From positions 148,276 through 212,275 of the forward strand of contig NZ_LKEU01000035.1 in the NCBI RefSeq assembly GCF_001766835.1: a DNA stretch of 64,000 nucleotides, read 5' to 3'. Shown here piece by piece: positions 35,859 to 45,080 of this stretch (position 1 is the stretch's first letter; each line of letters starts with the position of its first letter). The stretch comes from Acetobacterium wieringae. GTDB lineage: Bacteria; Bacillota; Clostridia; Eubacteriales; Eubacteriaceae. The position numbers and the translations under genes are program-made. The notes below the pieces were generated by a model. The model saw only the letters and a program-made list of their open reading frames with translations. It ran no database searches and had not been told where the DNA came from.

Positions 35859-36164
35859 ATGAAAATTTCACTCGGCAATAATCCCGCCGTTCAAGCCAAA
35901 ATTGGCCAGGATACCGCCACTGAATCAGCCCGTCGTGTTAATGCTGAAAACAAAAAAAATCCTATTGCTAAAACCGACAGCACCGACATTTCCAACAGTC
36001 GCAGTGCATCTTTTGAAGACAGTCGGGTTGCCACTGCTAAATCAGCCATTTTGTATGACGTCACCGTCAAAGATTCAGACCGTTTAGGCGAGCTTAAAGC
36101 TGCCGTTCAAAACGGTACCTATCACGTAGCCACCAGTGATCTGGTCGATGCGATTTTAAAATAA
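35859..36164 (+). CDS. flgM: Anti-sigma-28 factor FlgM
   Basis: Holds FliA inactive until the hook is complete, then is exported. The N-terminal half is polar and probably unstructured (TDSTDISNSRSASFED). The C-terminal half has the FlgM pattern VATAKSAILYDVTVKDSDRLGELKAAVQNGTY, given here in two overlapping parts, ending SDLVDAILK. The 101 aa are normal. AAAGGAGG precedes the ATG, and the gene sits behind a sigma-28-type promoter. Confidence 0.9.
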   Translation: MKISLGNNPAVQAKIGQDTATESARRVNAENKKNPIAKTDSTDISNSRSASFEDSRVATAKSAILYDVTVKDSDRLGELKAAVQNGTYHVATSDLVDAILK

Positions 36165-36213
36165 GTTCCCGGCCCTTTGAAGCAGTCGGGAACTTGATTC
36201 GAGGAGGCTTAAT

Positions 36214-36711
36214 ATGCTTGAAACAACAGAATATCAAGAAACACTCGATAGTTTTTATAACTATCTTTTCGGGGTTATTAAGCTTCATCGGGATACCATA
36301 CCTAAACTCAAAGACGAATTGATGTTGATTCAGAGCAATAGCATCGATGAGCTAAATGATAACCTTAATCATCAGCAGATATTTTTGTATCAAATTAAAA
36401 CATTTGATCAGGATGTTGCCACCTACATGGAAAAACTGGGTGTCAGTGGTGAAAACATCTCAGAAGTGATTAAACAGCTGCCCGAAGAAGAACAAAAACG
36501 ATTTAAAGAATTGCTGGCCGAATTTAAAGAAACAGCCAAAGAAATTAAGTTTTATAAAGATAAATGTCAGACCCTGCTCCAGACAAAACTGCATACCGTC
36601 AATAAAAGTATTGCTCAGTTTAAAGCAAAACAGGATAAAATGACGTATGGCGAAGATGGAAAAGAAGAGGGCAGTGTTAAACTTCCCAGCGCTTTTGAAA
36701 AGAGTGTTTAA
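36214..36711 (+). CDS. flgN: Flagellar export chaperone FlgN
   Basis: Helical cytosolic chaperone for the hook-filament junction proteins FlgK and FlgL, which are encoded immediately downstream. The 165 residues are almost entirely amphipathic helix, with two heptad-rich segments (about 10-60 and 75-140). Sequence identity within the family is low, so the assignment leans on position and helical character. GAGGAGG precedes the ATG. Confidence 0.82.
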   Translation: MLETTEYQETLDSFYNYLFGVIKLHRDTIPKLKDELMLIQSNSIDELNDNLNHQQIFLYQIKTFDQDVATYMEKLGVSGENISEVIKQLPEEEQKRFKELLAEFKETAKEIKFYKDKCQTLLQTKLHTVNKSIAQFKAKQDKMTYGEDGKEEGSVKLPSAFEKSV

Positions 36712-36732
36712 AATAGATTAAGGAGAAATGAT

Positions 36733-38337
36733 ATGACCGCAACATTTGTATCATATAACATAGCCAGTCGGGCCATGGATACCAGCCAGGCTAGCATTAA
36801 TATCGTGGGAAATAATATTTCCAATGTTAATACCGAAGGATACACCCGCCAACGGGTCGATATTGTGTCGGTGACCACCAGTGGAAAGGTTGAAAAATAT
36901 GCAACACCAGTGGTTTCAACCGGCCTTGGCTCCAAAGCCACCGGTACCACTCAGCTTCGTGACCCTTATATTGATGCCCGGTATCGCAATCAGAATTCCG
37001 AAAACAACCGCTATAAAACCATGGTTAAGGGTCTTAGCAACCTGGAAGATGTCTTTGATGAAGCTTCGGCCGAAGCCCTCCAGGGGGAATTGTCCAGCTA
37101 TATCAACGACCTTCAAAGTTTGTCACAAACGCCAACCAGCTCGGACATTGCCCAGGTGGTGAGGTCCGCTGCCGAAAAAGTCACCCAGATGCTTAACATG
37201 TATGCCAATCAATTGGATGAAATTCGTACTGAGCAAACCGAAAACCTGGAAGTTACTGTTAAGAGTGAATTTAATACCTATGTTAAAAATATTGCAGCGC
37301 TGAATGAACAGATTCAACGGGAAGAGATTTACGGCAATACGCCCAATGAACTGTATGATCAGCGCAATTTGTTGATTGATAAGCTTTCAGAGGTTTCTAA
37401 CGTCAAAGTTAGCATGTCTCCCGCTGATCGGATTTCGGAGAACCTCTCCATTCCTCATTATCGCATCACCATTGAAAACCCCAGCGGTGGCGAACCAATT
37501 TTGATTGTCGATAATGATAAGTACGCAGAAATGAGTCTGGATGCCACCACCGATCCTCTTGATGTAAAACTTTTAATTACCGATACTGTTGGCAATTTAA
37601 GAGATGACGCCAATAGTCTCGTCACCGACGGCAAGCTTGAAGGTTATTTAAGTATCATCAACGGCAAGGGCAGTTTTGCCAGCGCAATGGAGAATGATGC
37701 CAAGGGCATTTATTATTATAATGAAAAGATTGATATTTTTGCCAAACAGTTTGCTGATACGATGAATAAATTAAACAGTGAAATCTATGAATCGGATGGA
37801 TCAGGTGGATATGTGCTCAATGATTATAGCACCGATCCCAAGAATCTCTTTACCGACTCTTCCGGTACCTCAACGGCAAATTTGACTGCCCGAAACATAC
37901 AGGTGTCAACGGCTTGGCTCAGTAACCCATCTTATATTAATACCACCCGTAATCCGGCAATTGATCCGACTCCGACTGGATATGAAGCAACGCCGGCAGG
38001 TTCTGACAATGTGCTGCGAATGATTGAAAATATGAGCAGTAAAATTGATTTTAAGGACAGTGATGGTAATACCATTTTAAGCGGAACCTTTAATGAATAC
38101 ATGACCAGTGTGGTCAGTGAAGTGGGTACTGATGTGGAGTTATATACCAATTTTTCTAAAACTGCCACCAATGTGTTCCAGACCATTTCCGACGCCAGAG
38201 ACTCAGTCTCTGGGGTTTCTCTCAATGAAGAAGGAATCAACCTTTCAGCTTTCCAGAAGATTTACGGAGCAGCGGTGCGGTATTTTAACGTACTGGATGA
38301 AAATCTCGACACGATTATTAATCGGATGGGTGTCTGA
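36733..38337 (+). CDS. flgK: Flagellar hook-associated protein 1 FlgK
   Basis: First hook-filament junction protein. The N-terminal axial motif (SYNIASRAMDTSQASINIVG, NNISNVNTEGYTRQRV) and the C-terminal helix (GVSLNEEGINLSAFQKIYGA, AAVRYFNVLDENLDTIINRM) are clear. The 534 aa fit. AAGGAG precedes the ATG. Confidence 0.96.
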   Translation: MTATFVSYNIASRAMDTSQASINIVGNNISNVNTEGYTRQRVDIVSVTTSGKVEKYATPVVSTGLGSKATGTTQLRDPYIDARYRNQNSENNRYKTMVKGLSNLEDVFDEASAEALQGELSSYINDLQSLSQTPTSSDIAQVVRSAAEKVTQMLNMYANQLDEIRTEQTENLEVTVKSEFNTYVKNIAALNEQIQREEIYGNTPNELYDQRNLLIDKLSEVSNVKVSMSPADRISENLSIPHYRITIENPSGGEPILIVDNDKYAEMSLDATTDPLDVKLLITDTVGNLRDDANSLVTDGKLEGYLSIINGKGSFASAMENDAKGIYYYNEKIDIFAKQFADTMNKLNSEIYESDGSGGYVLNDYSTDPKNLFTDSSGTSTANLTARNIQVSTAWLSNPSYINTTRNPAIDPTPTGYEATPAGSDNVLRMIENMSSKIDFKDSDGNTILSGTFNEYMTSVVSEVGTDVELYTNFSKTATNVFQTISDARDSVSGVSLNEEGINLSAFQKIYGAAVRYFNVLDENLDTIINRMGV

Positions 38338-38393
38338 TTACCGTAGAATGAGAACGGATATAAAACGATTATAACAGGAAGGGAAGTGAATTT

Positions 38394-39410
38394 ATGCGAA
38401 TTACCTATCGAATGATGACCTCAAAGTATTCCACCAATTTAAATAGCCTGTCATCTGATTTGGATAAACTGAATACTCAGGTGGCAACCGGACGAAAATA
38501 TGCCAAAACCTCGGAGGATGTGTCATCAGCGGTACGAGGGTATCAAATCAGACGGAATCTGGCTAAGGTAGAGGGATATCGGGATAATATTCAACATGCC
38601 GATGGATTTCTAACCAACTCGGAAACGACGTTAGGTCAAATTGAATCATCGCTGGCAGAAGCCACTGATAAAATATTGCAGGGAATGAATGGTACGACCA
38701 GTAAAGGAGATCGGAAGATCATTGCCACTGAGTTGCGCACTATTCAATCACAGATGTTGGAAACTATGAATACCGAAATTACCGGTACCTATCTTTTTGG
38801 TGGCACCAATAATCAGAAACCCTTCGAGGTTGTAGGTGGAAAACTTCAGTATAACGGTGTCAACTTGGATGATCTTGTAAAAGGCTCAACTGAGGCGAAT
38901 AAACTGGAGAATGACAGTATGTATGTGGATATCGGCCTTGGCGTTAAATTTGACGAAACCACTGGGGAAGTCGATCGGAATTCGGTTTTTAACTATTCCT
39001 TCCCAGGTCTGAGTTTTATCGGAATGGGAAAAAATTCGACCGCAGTATCGGGTGAAGATGTATCAAATAATCTCTATGATTTATTGGGTCGCATTGCCAC
39101 GGAGTTTGAAAAGTCAGACGGTGCTTATTCATCAAAAACTGTTGACAGTTTATATGGATTATTTAAAGAGAATAGCTTAAAAGCGTATCAGACAACGACG
39201 GAGATTGGCGCAAAAACCCAGTATTTGGAATTTATGACGACCCGCTATGAAACCCAAAATTTCAACTTGCAGGAACGGCAAACGGAGGTTGAAGGCGTTG
39301 ACGCTGCTTTTACCTATATCGCTTTTCAAAGTCAGAAGGTTGCTTATCAGGCGGCTTTGCAAATGGGGCAAAGTGTGGTTCAGCAGTCCGTTTTTGACTA
39401 TATGTCTTAA
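38394..39410 (+). CDS. flgL: Flagellar hook-associated protein 3 FlgL
   Basis: Second junction protein, flagellin-like at both ends: MRITYRMMTSKYSTNLNSLS and LNTQVATGRKYAKTSEDVSS at the N-terminus, TYLFGGTNNQKPFE in the middle, and TYIAFQSQKVAYQAALQMGQ at the C-terminus. The 338 aa are typical. GGAAGGG precedes the ATG. Confidence 0.95.
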   Translation: MRITYRMMTSKYSTNLNSLSSDLDKLNTQVATGRKYAKTSEDVSSAVRGYQIRRNLAKVEGYRDNIQHADGFLTNSETTLGQIESSLAEATDKILQGMNGTTSKGDRKIIATELRTIQSQMLETMNTEITGTYLFGGTNNQKPFEVVGGKLQYNGVNLDDLVKGSTEANKLENDSMYVDIGLGVKFDETTGEVDRNSVFNYSFPGLSFIGMGKNSTAVSGEDVSNNLYDLLGRIATEFEKSDGAYSSKTVDSLYGLFKENSLKAYQTTTEIGAKTQYLEFMTTRYETQNFNLQERQTEVEGVDAAFTYIAFQSQKVAYQAALQMGQSVVQQSVFDYMS

Positions 39411-39432
39411 ATGAGGAAGAAAGGAGGAGGTT

Positions 39433-40038
39433 ATGGAACAATTAATTACGATTGAAACCGTCCCAATTAAGATCGAATATGTTGAGAAGGAACCGTTAGC
39501 GTTATCATCCGTTCATTCCCAAAATCGTCAATCTGATAACCAGATTGAAGCACAGCCGGTTCAGACTCAGCCAATTCGCATCAACCTTCAGGATTCTTTT
39601 GTTCCCAGCTCTACCTATAATTGGGATAACTCAACCTATACCGCAACAGCCAAGATTGGTGATGACGGCAATTTAAAACTGAATATTCAAATGGAAGATG
39701 GGGATTCCCGGGCAATCCGCTTTACTCAGGCCAATCGCAGCATTAATTCGATGGCAAAAAAAATGGAAAGTGAGCTTGATTCTGAGTACGCCAATATGGA
39801 ACTCAGTATTCCGATGGCTTCCTTACCCAGTGCCATGCCGACGGTTGATAATTTTAAGACGGAGTTTATGCCTCCTGATCTGGAGTTGGTCGTTACCCAG
39901 AGGGCCGATGTTGTGATTAAATATGTCGGGGGGCCGATCTATGTGCCGCCCAGTGCTGACCCTAATTATAAACCGCCGCTTGTGTTTGAAAAACAGCTTA
40001 ATGGTTCGGTTGCACCGTTGCTGGATGAAAAAGTATAA
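39433..40038 (+). CDS. DUF6470 family protein (YviE-like)
   Basis: A 201-residue protein in the position of Bacillus yviE, between flgL and the flagellin gene. It contains the family's early segment (ITIETVPIKIEYVEKEPL) and a repeat-poor, beta-rich remainder ending in a Pro-rich tail (IYVPPSADPNYKPP). The function of the family is unknown. In Bacillus it is followed by fliW and csrA; here neither follows. GGAGGAGG precedes the ATG. Confidence 0.8.
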   Translation: MEQLITIETVPIKIEYVEKEPLALSSVHSQNRQSDNQIEAQPVQTQPIRINLQDSFVPSSTYNWDNSTYTATAKIGDDGNLKLNIQMEDGDSRAIRFTQANRSINSMAKKMESELDSEYANMELSIPMASLPSAMPTVDNFKTEFMPPDLELVVTQRADVVIKYVGGPIYVPPSADPNYKPPLVFEKQLNGSVAPLLDEKV

Positions 40039-40051
40039 CGTTTAATAATGG

Positions 40052-40110
40052 AAAAACTGATCATAGTTCAAGTTTACTTGAAAGCTGAGATTGGTTTTTC
40101 TTTTTTTTTA
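40052..40110 (+). terminator. Terminator before the flagellin promoters
   Basis: A long imperfect stem pairs AAAAACTGATC...TTCAAG with CTTGAA...GAGATTGGTTTTT around a TTTA loop, followed by T-rich sequence. Confidence 0.65.
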
Positions 40111-40129
40111 TTTTCAGAGAAAAAACATC

Positions 40130-40156
40130 TAAACTCATCGGCACAATAGCCGATAA
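40130..40156 (+). promoter_or_regulatory. Sigma-28-type promoter P1 of flagellin
   Basis: TAAA (40130-40133), a 15-nt spacer and GCCGATAA (40149-40156). Confidence 0.85.
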
Positions 40157-40230
40157 TAAATATAACCAAGAAAGATCGTGTTATTAACAAAGGCCAATTA
40201 AAAAACTTCAAGAAAAAGTTAAAAAATCTC

Positions 40231-40257
40231 TAAAGTAAGAGATAACTTAGCCGATAT
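40231..40257 (+). promoter_or_regulatory. Sigma-28-type promoter P2 of flagellin
   Basis: TAAA (40231-40234), a 15-nt spacer and a perfect GCCGATAT (40250-40257). The leader from here to the ATG is about 90 nt and holds two GGA-containing segments (GGCGGACC and GGGGGAAGG) plus the GGAGGA ribosome binding site. Confidence 0.9.
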
Positions 40258-40353
40258 TAATAACAAGAGCGAAAAAGCTTATAATTTGGCGGACCTTGCG
40301 TACGGGGGAAGGCCTACAAATTAAAGAATAATAAAAAAACGGAGGAAAAAACA

Positions 40354-41433
40354 ATGAGAATCAATCATAACATTACAGCATTGAATACTTATAACAAGTT
40401 AACATCCAACAATGCGGCAACCACAAAATCGTTAGAGAAATTATCTTCAGGTCTGAAAATTAATCGTGCTGGTGATAACGCAGCAGGCTTGGCAATTTCA
40501 GAAAAAATGCGTGGCCAGATTAGAGGCTTGGATCAGGCGTCAACTAATGCAAGCGATGGGATTTCGTTACTTCAAACTGCTGAAGGTGCTTTAAACGAAA
40601 CACATTCAATTCTTCAAAGAATGCGCGAATTAGCTGTACAGTCTGCTAATGATACGAATATCACTCAAGATCGAAATGAGATCCAAGCTGAAATCAATCA
40701 GTTAACCGCAGAAATCGACAGAATTGGGAACAATACCGAGTTTAATACTCAAAAATTACTTAATGGAGGATTGGGTAGTAAAGTGAGTGGCGCATCCACT
40801 GCATTTGGAGTATCTGGAGTAGCAACAATTAATACGACTGGCGCTGTTTCAGGTACATATACTATTACAGCGTCAAGTGGAAACGTTACTCTAGATAATG
40901 GAGCGGGTAGAAGCCAAACTATTTCTAATATAGGCTCTGGTGCTAACCAGCTTAACTTCACAGATTTGGGAATTACGATTACAACGAATCCGGCCTATTC
41001 CGAAGATGGTTTAGATGGTACTGATGTACAGATTTCTGCTGGTTCGATTAAGTTCCATATAGGTGCAAATTCGGAACAAAACCTTGATGTATCAATTTCT
41101 GACATGAGAGCATCTGCGTTAGGTGTAGCGGGTCTCAGCTTAACGACACAGAGTGGGGCAAACGCTGCTATCACAACAATTGATACGGCTATTACAGCTG
41201 TTTCTACGCAAAGATCAAGTCTGGGTGCTTTCCAGAATCGTTTAGAGCATACCATTAATAATTTAGGTACTTCTTCTGAAAACTTAACAGCCGCAGAATC
41301 ACGAATTCGTGACGTTGATATGGCTAAAGAAATGATGGAATTCACCAAGAATAATATCCTTTCTCAGGCAGCTCAATCAATGCTGGCTCAGGCTAATCAA
41401 CAACCACAAGGCGTGCTTCAATTATTACAATAG
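40354..41433 (+). CDS. fliC: Flagellin
   Basis: Filament subunit. The N-terminal D0/D1 region (MRINHNITALNTYNKL, LSSGLKINRAGDNAAGLAIS, ending near residue 140) and the C-terminal region (ESRIRDVDMAKEMMEFTKNN, ILSQAAQSMLAQANQQPQGV) are highly conserved. The Ser/Thr-rich centre (about 145-245) is the likely surface and O-glycosylation region. The 359 aa make a mid-sized flagellin. It is monocistronic with two sigma-28-type promoters and a strong terminator, next to a glycan-modification module. Confidence 0.98.
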   Translation: MRINHNITALNTYNKLTSNNAATTKSLEKLSSGLKINRAGDNAAGLAISEKMRGQIRGLDQASTNASDGISLLQTAEGALNETHSILQRMRELAVQSANDTNITQDRNEIQAEINQLTAEIDRIGNNTEFNTQKLLNGGLGSKVSGASTAFGVSGVATINTTGAVSGTYTITASSGNVTLDNGAGRSQTISNIGSGANQLNFTDLGITITTNPAYSEDGLDGTDVQISAGSIKFHIGANSEQNLDVSISDMRASALGVAGLSLTTQSGANAAITTIDTAITAVSTQRSSLGAFQNRLEHTINNLGTSSENLTAAESRIRDVDMAKEMMEFTKNNILSQAAQSMLAQANQQPQGVLQLLQ

Positions 41434-41447
41434 TCAAAACTTTTCAA

Positions 41448-41472
41448 AACCACCTTCGGGTGGTTTTTTTTT
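41448..41472 (+). terminator. Flagellin terminator
   Basis: AACCACC-TTCG-GGTGGTT stem with a stable UUCG tetraloop, followed by eight or more T. Confidence 0.92.
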
Positions 41473-41493
41473 CGCAGAAAAATCAAGCTTTTC

Positions 41494-41522
41494 TTTACAA
41501 AAAGCAACAATCCCTCTATACT
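41494..41522 (+). promoter_or_regulatory. Sigma-A promoter of the flagellin-modification genes
   Basis: TTTACA (41494-41499), a 17-bp spacer and TATACT (41517-41522), about 80 nt before the first gene of the module. Confidence 0.75.
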
Positions 41523-41603
41523 TTAAATATGACTTGTTTTGCTCAAAAAAATCGAATTCTTGTCGATAACAGTATTAACAGAAATGTGAAAGCAGGTAAA
41601 AAG

Positions 41604-42224
41604 ATGAGGCTTATTATAAATAAAAAAAATACAGAATTTAAAAATGCTGTCAGTGAAGTAAAACCGCTCCTGGCAGCAATCATCCAGGTACTGGCAGAAG
41701 ATAACCTTGAGTTGTCCCACCTGCTTGTTGATGGGGTGGTTGTCTATCAGGATTATGAAGACTATTTAAGTGGCCAGATAGAGACAATCGCTGAAGTTGA
41801 GGCCATCACCCTGGAATTGAAGCCGCTGATTGAAGAGACTTTAAATTCAGCCTTTGATTATATCGGCAATGCTCTAGGACTCTTAAAACCCCTGGCCGAG
41901 GCCTATTATCAATCGCCGGGGCCCGATGCCTGGAAGCGTCTGGCCGAGCTTTTTGAAGGCCTCGGCTGGCTTTTGAATACCATGAATCGGATCGATCAGA
42001 TTGATCAACTGCATGTATTCATTCTAAATTATGACATCTGGAACGAATATGTTCAGACCCTGGTGGATTTAAATGACAAGATCAAAGAGCTTGAACAGGC
42101 CATGCTGAATCAAGACCATGTCTTGATCGGGGACTTGATTTTATATGAAATCCTGCCAATTTTTGAAGCAGCTGAGGAAAAGCTGCGTTTCCTTGTTCCG
42201 ACAGGAGGGGCTCATGTTAGCTGA
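41604..42224 (+). CDS. Hypothetical helical protein beside the Maf-like gene
   Basis: I do not recognise this 206-residue protein. It is acidic and mostly helical, with a short beta-prone N-terminus (MRLIINKKN), no signal peptide and no cysteine. One segment (VDGVVVYQDYEDYLSGQIET) resembles a small beta-hairpin followed by helix. The ATG at 41604 has AGGT upstream; the longer in-frame extension to 41460 reads back into the flagellin terminator. Its end overlaps the Maf-like gene by 11 nt, so it is probably translated with it and may assist flagellin glycosylation or secretion. Confidence 0.75.
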   Translation: MRLIINKKNTEFKNAVSEVKPLLAAIIQVLAEDNLELSHLLVDGVVVYQDYEDYLSGQIETIAEVEAITLELKPLIEETLNSAFDYIGNALGLLKPLAEAYYQSPGPDAWKRLAELFEGLGWLLNTMNRIDQIDQLHVFILNYDIWNEYVQTLVDLNDKIKELEQAMLNQDHVLIGDLILYEILPIFEAAEEKLRFLVPTGGAHVS

Positions 42225-44073
42225 TAATATCCTGTTTTTAAGAGAAGCATACCCGGCAGTTTATCAGGCTGTTAAAAGTTGGGAGGAATCAGATCCCGTT
42301 TCAAAGGTTTTTGTTGAAGAAGCCAAAGACGGAAACTTGACCTTGAAGTATAGTGGGAATGGAAAGGCCATTTATGTCCACAGCAAATATAATCCCCAGC
42401 GGGAAGCCCAAACGATTGTTGATAAATTGTCAGCTGATCAGGTTATCGATGAAGTTAGCCATGTTGTTTTTTATGGAATTGGCCTTGGCTATCATATTGA
42501 GGCCTTTATATCCCAGTATCCGCAAACAAGCTATTCGATTATCGAACCTTCAGCTGACATTTTTGCCTCTTATCTTGATCATAAAATCCTAAAAAAAAGT
42601 ATCGGCAGAAATCTGATGCTGCTGCAATGTGGCAATCAGGCTGACACCCTGTACACAAAATCGGTGCAGTTAAAAGAAAAAAAACTGTTAATCTGTGAAC
42701 TACCAGCCTATCCGCAGATTTTCAAGGTAGAGTACAGTGTCTTCCTTTCAGAATTCAAGCGAATTGTTAAAGAACAGCGCTCCTCTTTATACACTGATTT
42801 AACTTATAAAAAAAGATGGATTATCAATAGTGTCAATAATTTTAAAGTGGTGCTGCAGACCCCAAACATTCTGTTGGAAAATCATGATTTTTGTAAAGAA
42901 AAAAGTGCTCTTTTAGTGGCAGCAGGGCCATCTCTTGATTTGGAAATAGAAAACCTTAAAAAAATCAAGCAAGAAGGACTGGCTTATATCTTTTCAGTTG
43001 GATCGGCCATTAATACACTTATTCATCATGGCGTTGAGCCAGATGCTATCTGCACCTATGACCCATCCGAAAAAAATCAAGTAGTTTTTGATAGAATTAA
43101 TAAACTGGGAGTTGATACAATACCAATGATTTTTGGTTCAAGTGTTGGTTACGAGGTTATTGAACAGTATTTGGGACCTAAATATCATATGCTTACCAAT
43201 CAGGATACAGTGGCGGCGTATTTTTTGCAATCGGAAAATGGAGAACCGCTTGACATGGTTAGTGATGCTCCATCCATTGCGGTCGTCACCTTGGAGCTGC
43301 TTTTTAAACTCGGTTTTTCGCAAATCATTCTGGTTGGACAGAACCTTGCCTACACCGAAGAAAAAAGCTATTCAAGCGGAATCGAGCATATCATCGGGGA
43401 AATTCAAGAAATGGTATTGCATTCTAGTGAAATTTTCACTGAAAGTGTTGATGGTGGGCAGGTAAAAACCACAGAATCCTTTTTAATAATGAAACGACAA
43501 CTAGAGCATACAATCAGTAAATACCAGGTGAAGGTCGTGAACACCACCATTGACGGAGCAAAGATTGAAGGATCCATTTTCACACCCCTAAACCAGCTGA
43601 TTGCTGAGTTATTAACAAAAGCCGATATTTTTGAACATCCGCTAAACCAAGTGAAGCAGACAAAAAAATATGATAAAGCTTACGCCCTTTCTCAGTTGGT
43701 ACGGCTCAAAACGGCTTATCAAGAGTATCAGGGGCTGGTTTCAGGAATCAAAAACTGCCTCTTGGTGCTACAGAGTCTAACCCGTAGAAATCAGGAAAAG
43801 GAAGCCCATCATACCCACCTGAAAATGGATCAACAGATTAAAGTGATGGAAGACAATGACTTCTTTAAAATGGTTGCCTTGCCAATAAATCGGGTGGAGT
43901 ACGGGATTCTCTTTAATGAAATTCAAAAAACTAAAACGGAAAAGAATCATGTAAAAAAAATAAGAAGTGTAATTAAGCCAACGGAGACATTTATCGATCT
44001 GCTTTATGCCGATATGAATTTAAATGACGAAATCATGCAGGTGTTTGATAATGTGATCCGGGAATTTGCGTAG
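42214..44073 (+). CDS. Motility-associated factor (Maf)-type glycosyltransferase, DUF115
   Basis: Probable enzyme transferring a nonulosonic acid (pseudaminate or legionaminate type) onto flagellin. The central DUF115 core is visible: SALLVAAGPSLDLEIENLKK (about residues 229-248), IFSVGSAINTLIHHGVEPDA, DAPSIAVVTLELLFKLGFSQ and IILVGQNLAYTEEKSY. The ATG at 42214 follows AGGAGGGG. At 619 aa it matches the Maf family. It follows flagellin and precedes nonulosonate synthesis genes, which supports the role; the precise sugar is inferred. Confidence 0.88.
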   Translation: MLADNILFLREAYPAVYQAVKSWEESDPVSKVFVEEAKDGNLTLKYSGNGKAIYVHSKYNPQREAQTIVDKLSADQVIDEVSHVVFYGIGLGYHIEAFISQYPQTSYSIIEPSADIFASYLDHKILKKSIGRNLMLLQCGNQADTLYTKSVQLKEKKLLICELPAYPQIFKVEYSVFLSEFKRIVKEQRSSLYTDLTYKKRWIINSVNNFKVVLQTPNILLENHDFCKEKSALLVAAGPSLDLEIENLKKIKQEGLAYIFSVGSAINTLIHHGVEPDAICTYDPSEKNQVVFDRINKLGVDTIPMIFGSSVGYEVIEQYLGPKYHMLTNQDTVAAYFLQSENGEPLDMVSDAPSIAVVTLELLFKLGFSQIILVGQNLAYTEEKSYSSGIEHIIGEIQEMVLHSSEIFTESVDGGQVKTTESFLIMKRQLEHTISKYQVKVVNTTIDGAKIEGSIFTPLNQLIAELLTKADIFEHPLNQVKQTKKYDKAYALSQLVRLKTAYQEYQGLVSGIKNCLLVLQSLTRRNQEKEAHHTHLKMDQQIKVMEDNDFFKMVALPINRVEYGILFNEIQKTKTEKNHVKKIRSVIKPTETFIDLLYADMNLNDEIMQVFDNVIREFA

Positions 44074-44082
44074 GTGGTATTG

Positions 44083-45063
44083 ATGAAGAATGTTTTAGTC
44101 ACTGGTGCCGATGGTTTTATTGGCAGTCATCTCGTCGAGGAGTTGGTCAGACGGGGACAGAAAGTCAGAGCATTTGTATACTATAATTCTTTTAATACAT
44201 GGGGTTGGCTGGATACACTCCCTAGAGAAATGATGAAAGAAATTGAAGTGATTGCAGGGGATATTCGTGATCCCAATGGAGTGCGAGCGGCGATGAAAGG
44301 AATCGATATGGTTTATCACCTGGCAGCACTGATTGCCATTCCTTTTTCTTATCATTCGCCAGATACCTATGTGGATACCAATATCAAAGGAACTCTAAAT
44401 GTATTACAGGCGGCGAGAGAACTGGAAACGCAAAGGGTACTGATAACATCCACTTCCGAAGTCTATGGGACAGCCCAGTACGTTCCCATTGATGAGAACC
44501 ATCCGTTTCAGGGGCAGTCCCCTTACTCGGCGACAAAAATTGGTGCGGATCGGTTGGCGGAATCATTTTATCGCAGTTTCAATTTGCCAATTTCCATTGT
44601 CAGACCGTTTAATACCTATGGTCCCCGGCAGTCAGCGAGAGCGGTTATACCAACGATTATTACGCAGCTACTCACGGGTAAGCATGAACTTCATCTTGGC
44701 TCACTGTCGCCAACTCGGGATTTTAATTATGTCAAGGATACTGTGGCTGGTTTTTTGGCAATTGCCAAAGAGGATAAAACCATAGGTGAAGAAATCAATA
44801 TCGCAACTCAGCTGGAAATATCAATTGGTGAACTGGCTGAGGAACTAATCAGGCAGATTAATCCAAGAGCACGAATCATTTGCGATGAAGAGCGATTGCG
44901 TCCGGAAAAAAGCGAAGTGAATCGACTGTTGGGCTCAAATGAAAAGATCATCAATTTGACCAGCTGGAAACCGACGTATTCTTTAGCTGAAGGATTAAAA
45001 GAGACCATTGTTTTTTTTAGGGAGAATTTGGGTAAATATAAAACTGATATTTATAATATTTAA
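44083..45063 (+). CDS. NAD-dependent 4,6-dehydratase, LegB-like (SDR)
   Basis: Extended short-chain dehydrogenase with the Rossmann motif GADGFIGSH (residues about 8-16) and catalytic YSATK (about 148-152); RPFNTYGPRQS is the substrate-side motif. It resembles the nucleotide-GlcNAc 4,6-dehydratases that open legionaminate synthesis. The ATG at 44083 is 5 nt after AGGTGG; a GTG at 44074 overlaps that site. The 326 aa are typical. It directly follows the Maf-like gene. Confidence 0.85.
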   Translation: MKNVLVTGADGFIGSHLVEELVRRGQKVRAFVYYNSFNTWGWLDTLPREMMKEIEVIAGDIRDPNGVRAAMKGIDMVYHLAALIAIPFSYHSPDTYVDTNIKGTLNVLQAARELETQRVLITSTSEVYGTAQYVPIDENHPFQGQSPYSATKIGADRLAESFYRSFNLPISIVRPFNTYGPRQSARAVIPTIITQLLTGKHELHLGSLSPTRDFNYVKDTVAGFLAIAKEDKTIGEEINIATQLEISIGELAEELIRQINPRARIICDEERLRPEKSEVNRLLGSNEKIINLTSWKPTYSLAEGLKETIVFFRENLGKYKTDIYNI

Positions 45064-45080
45064 GCCGGAAAGGATATGCC

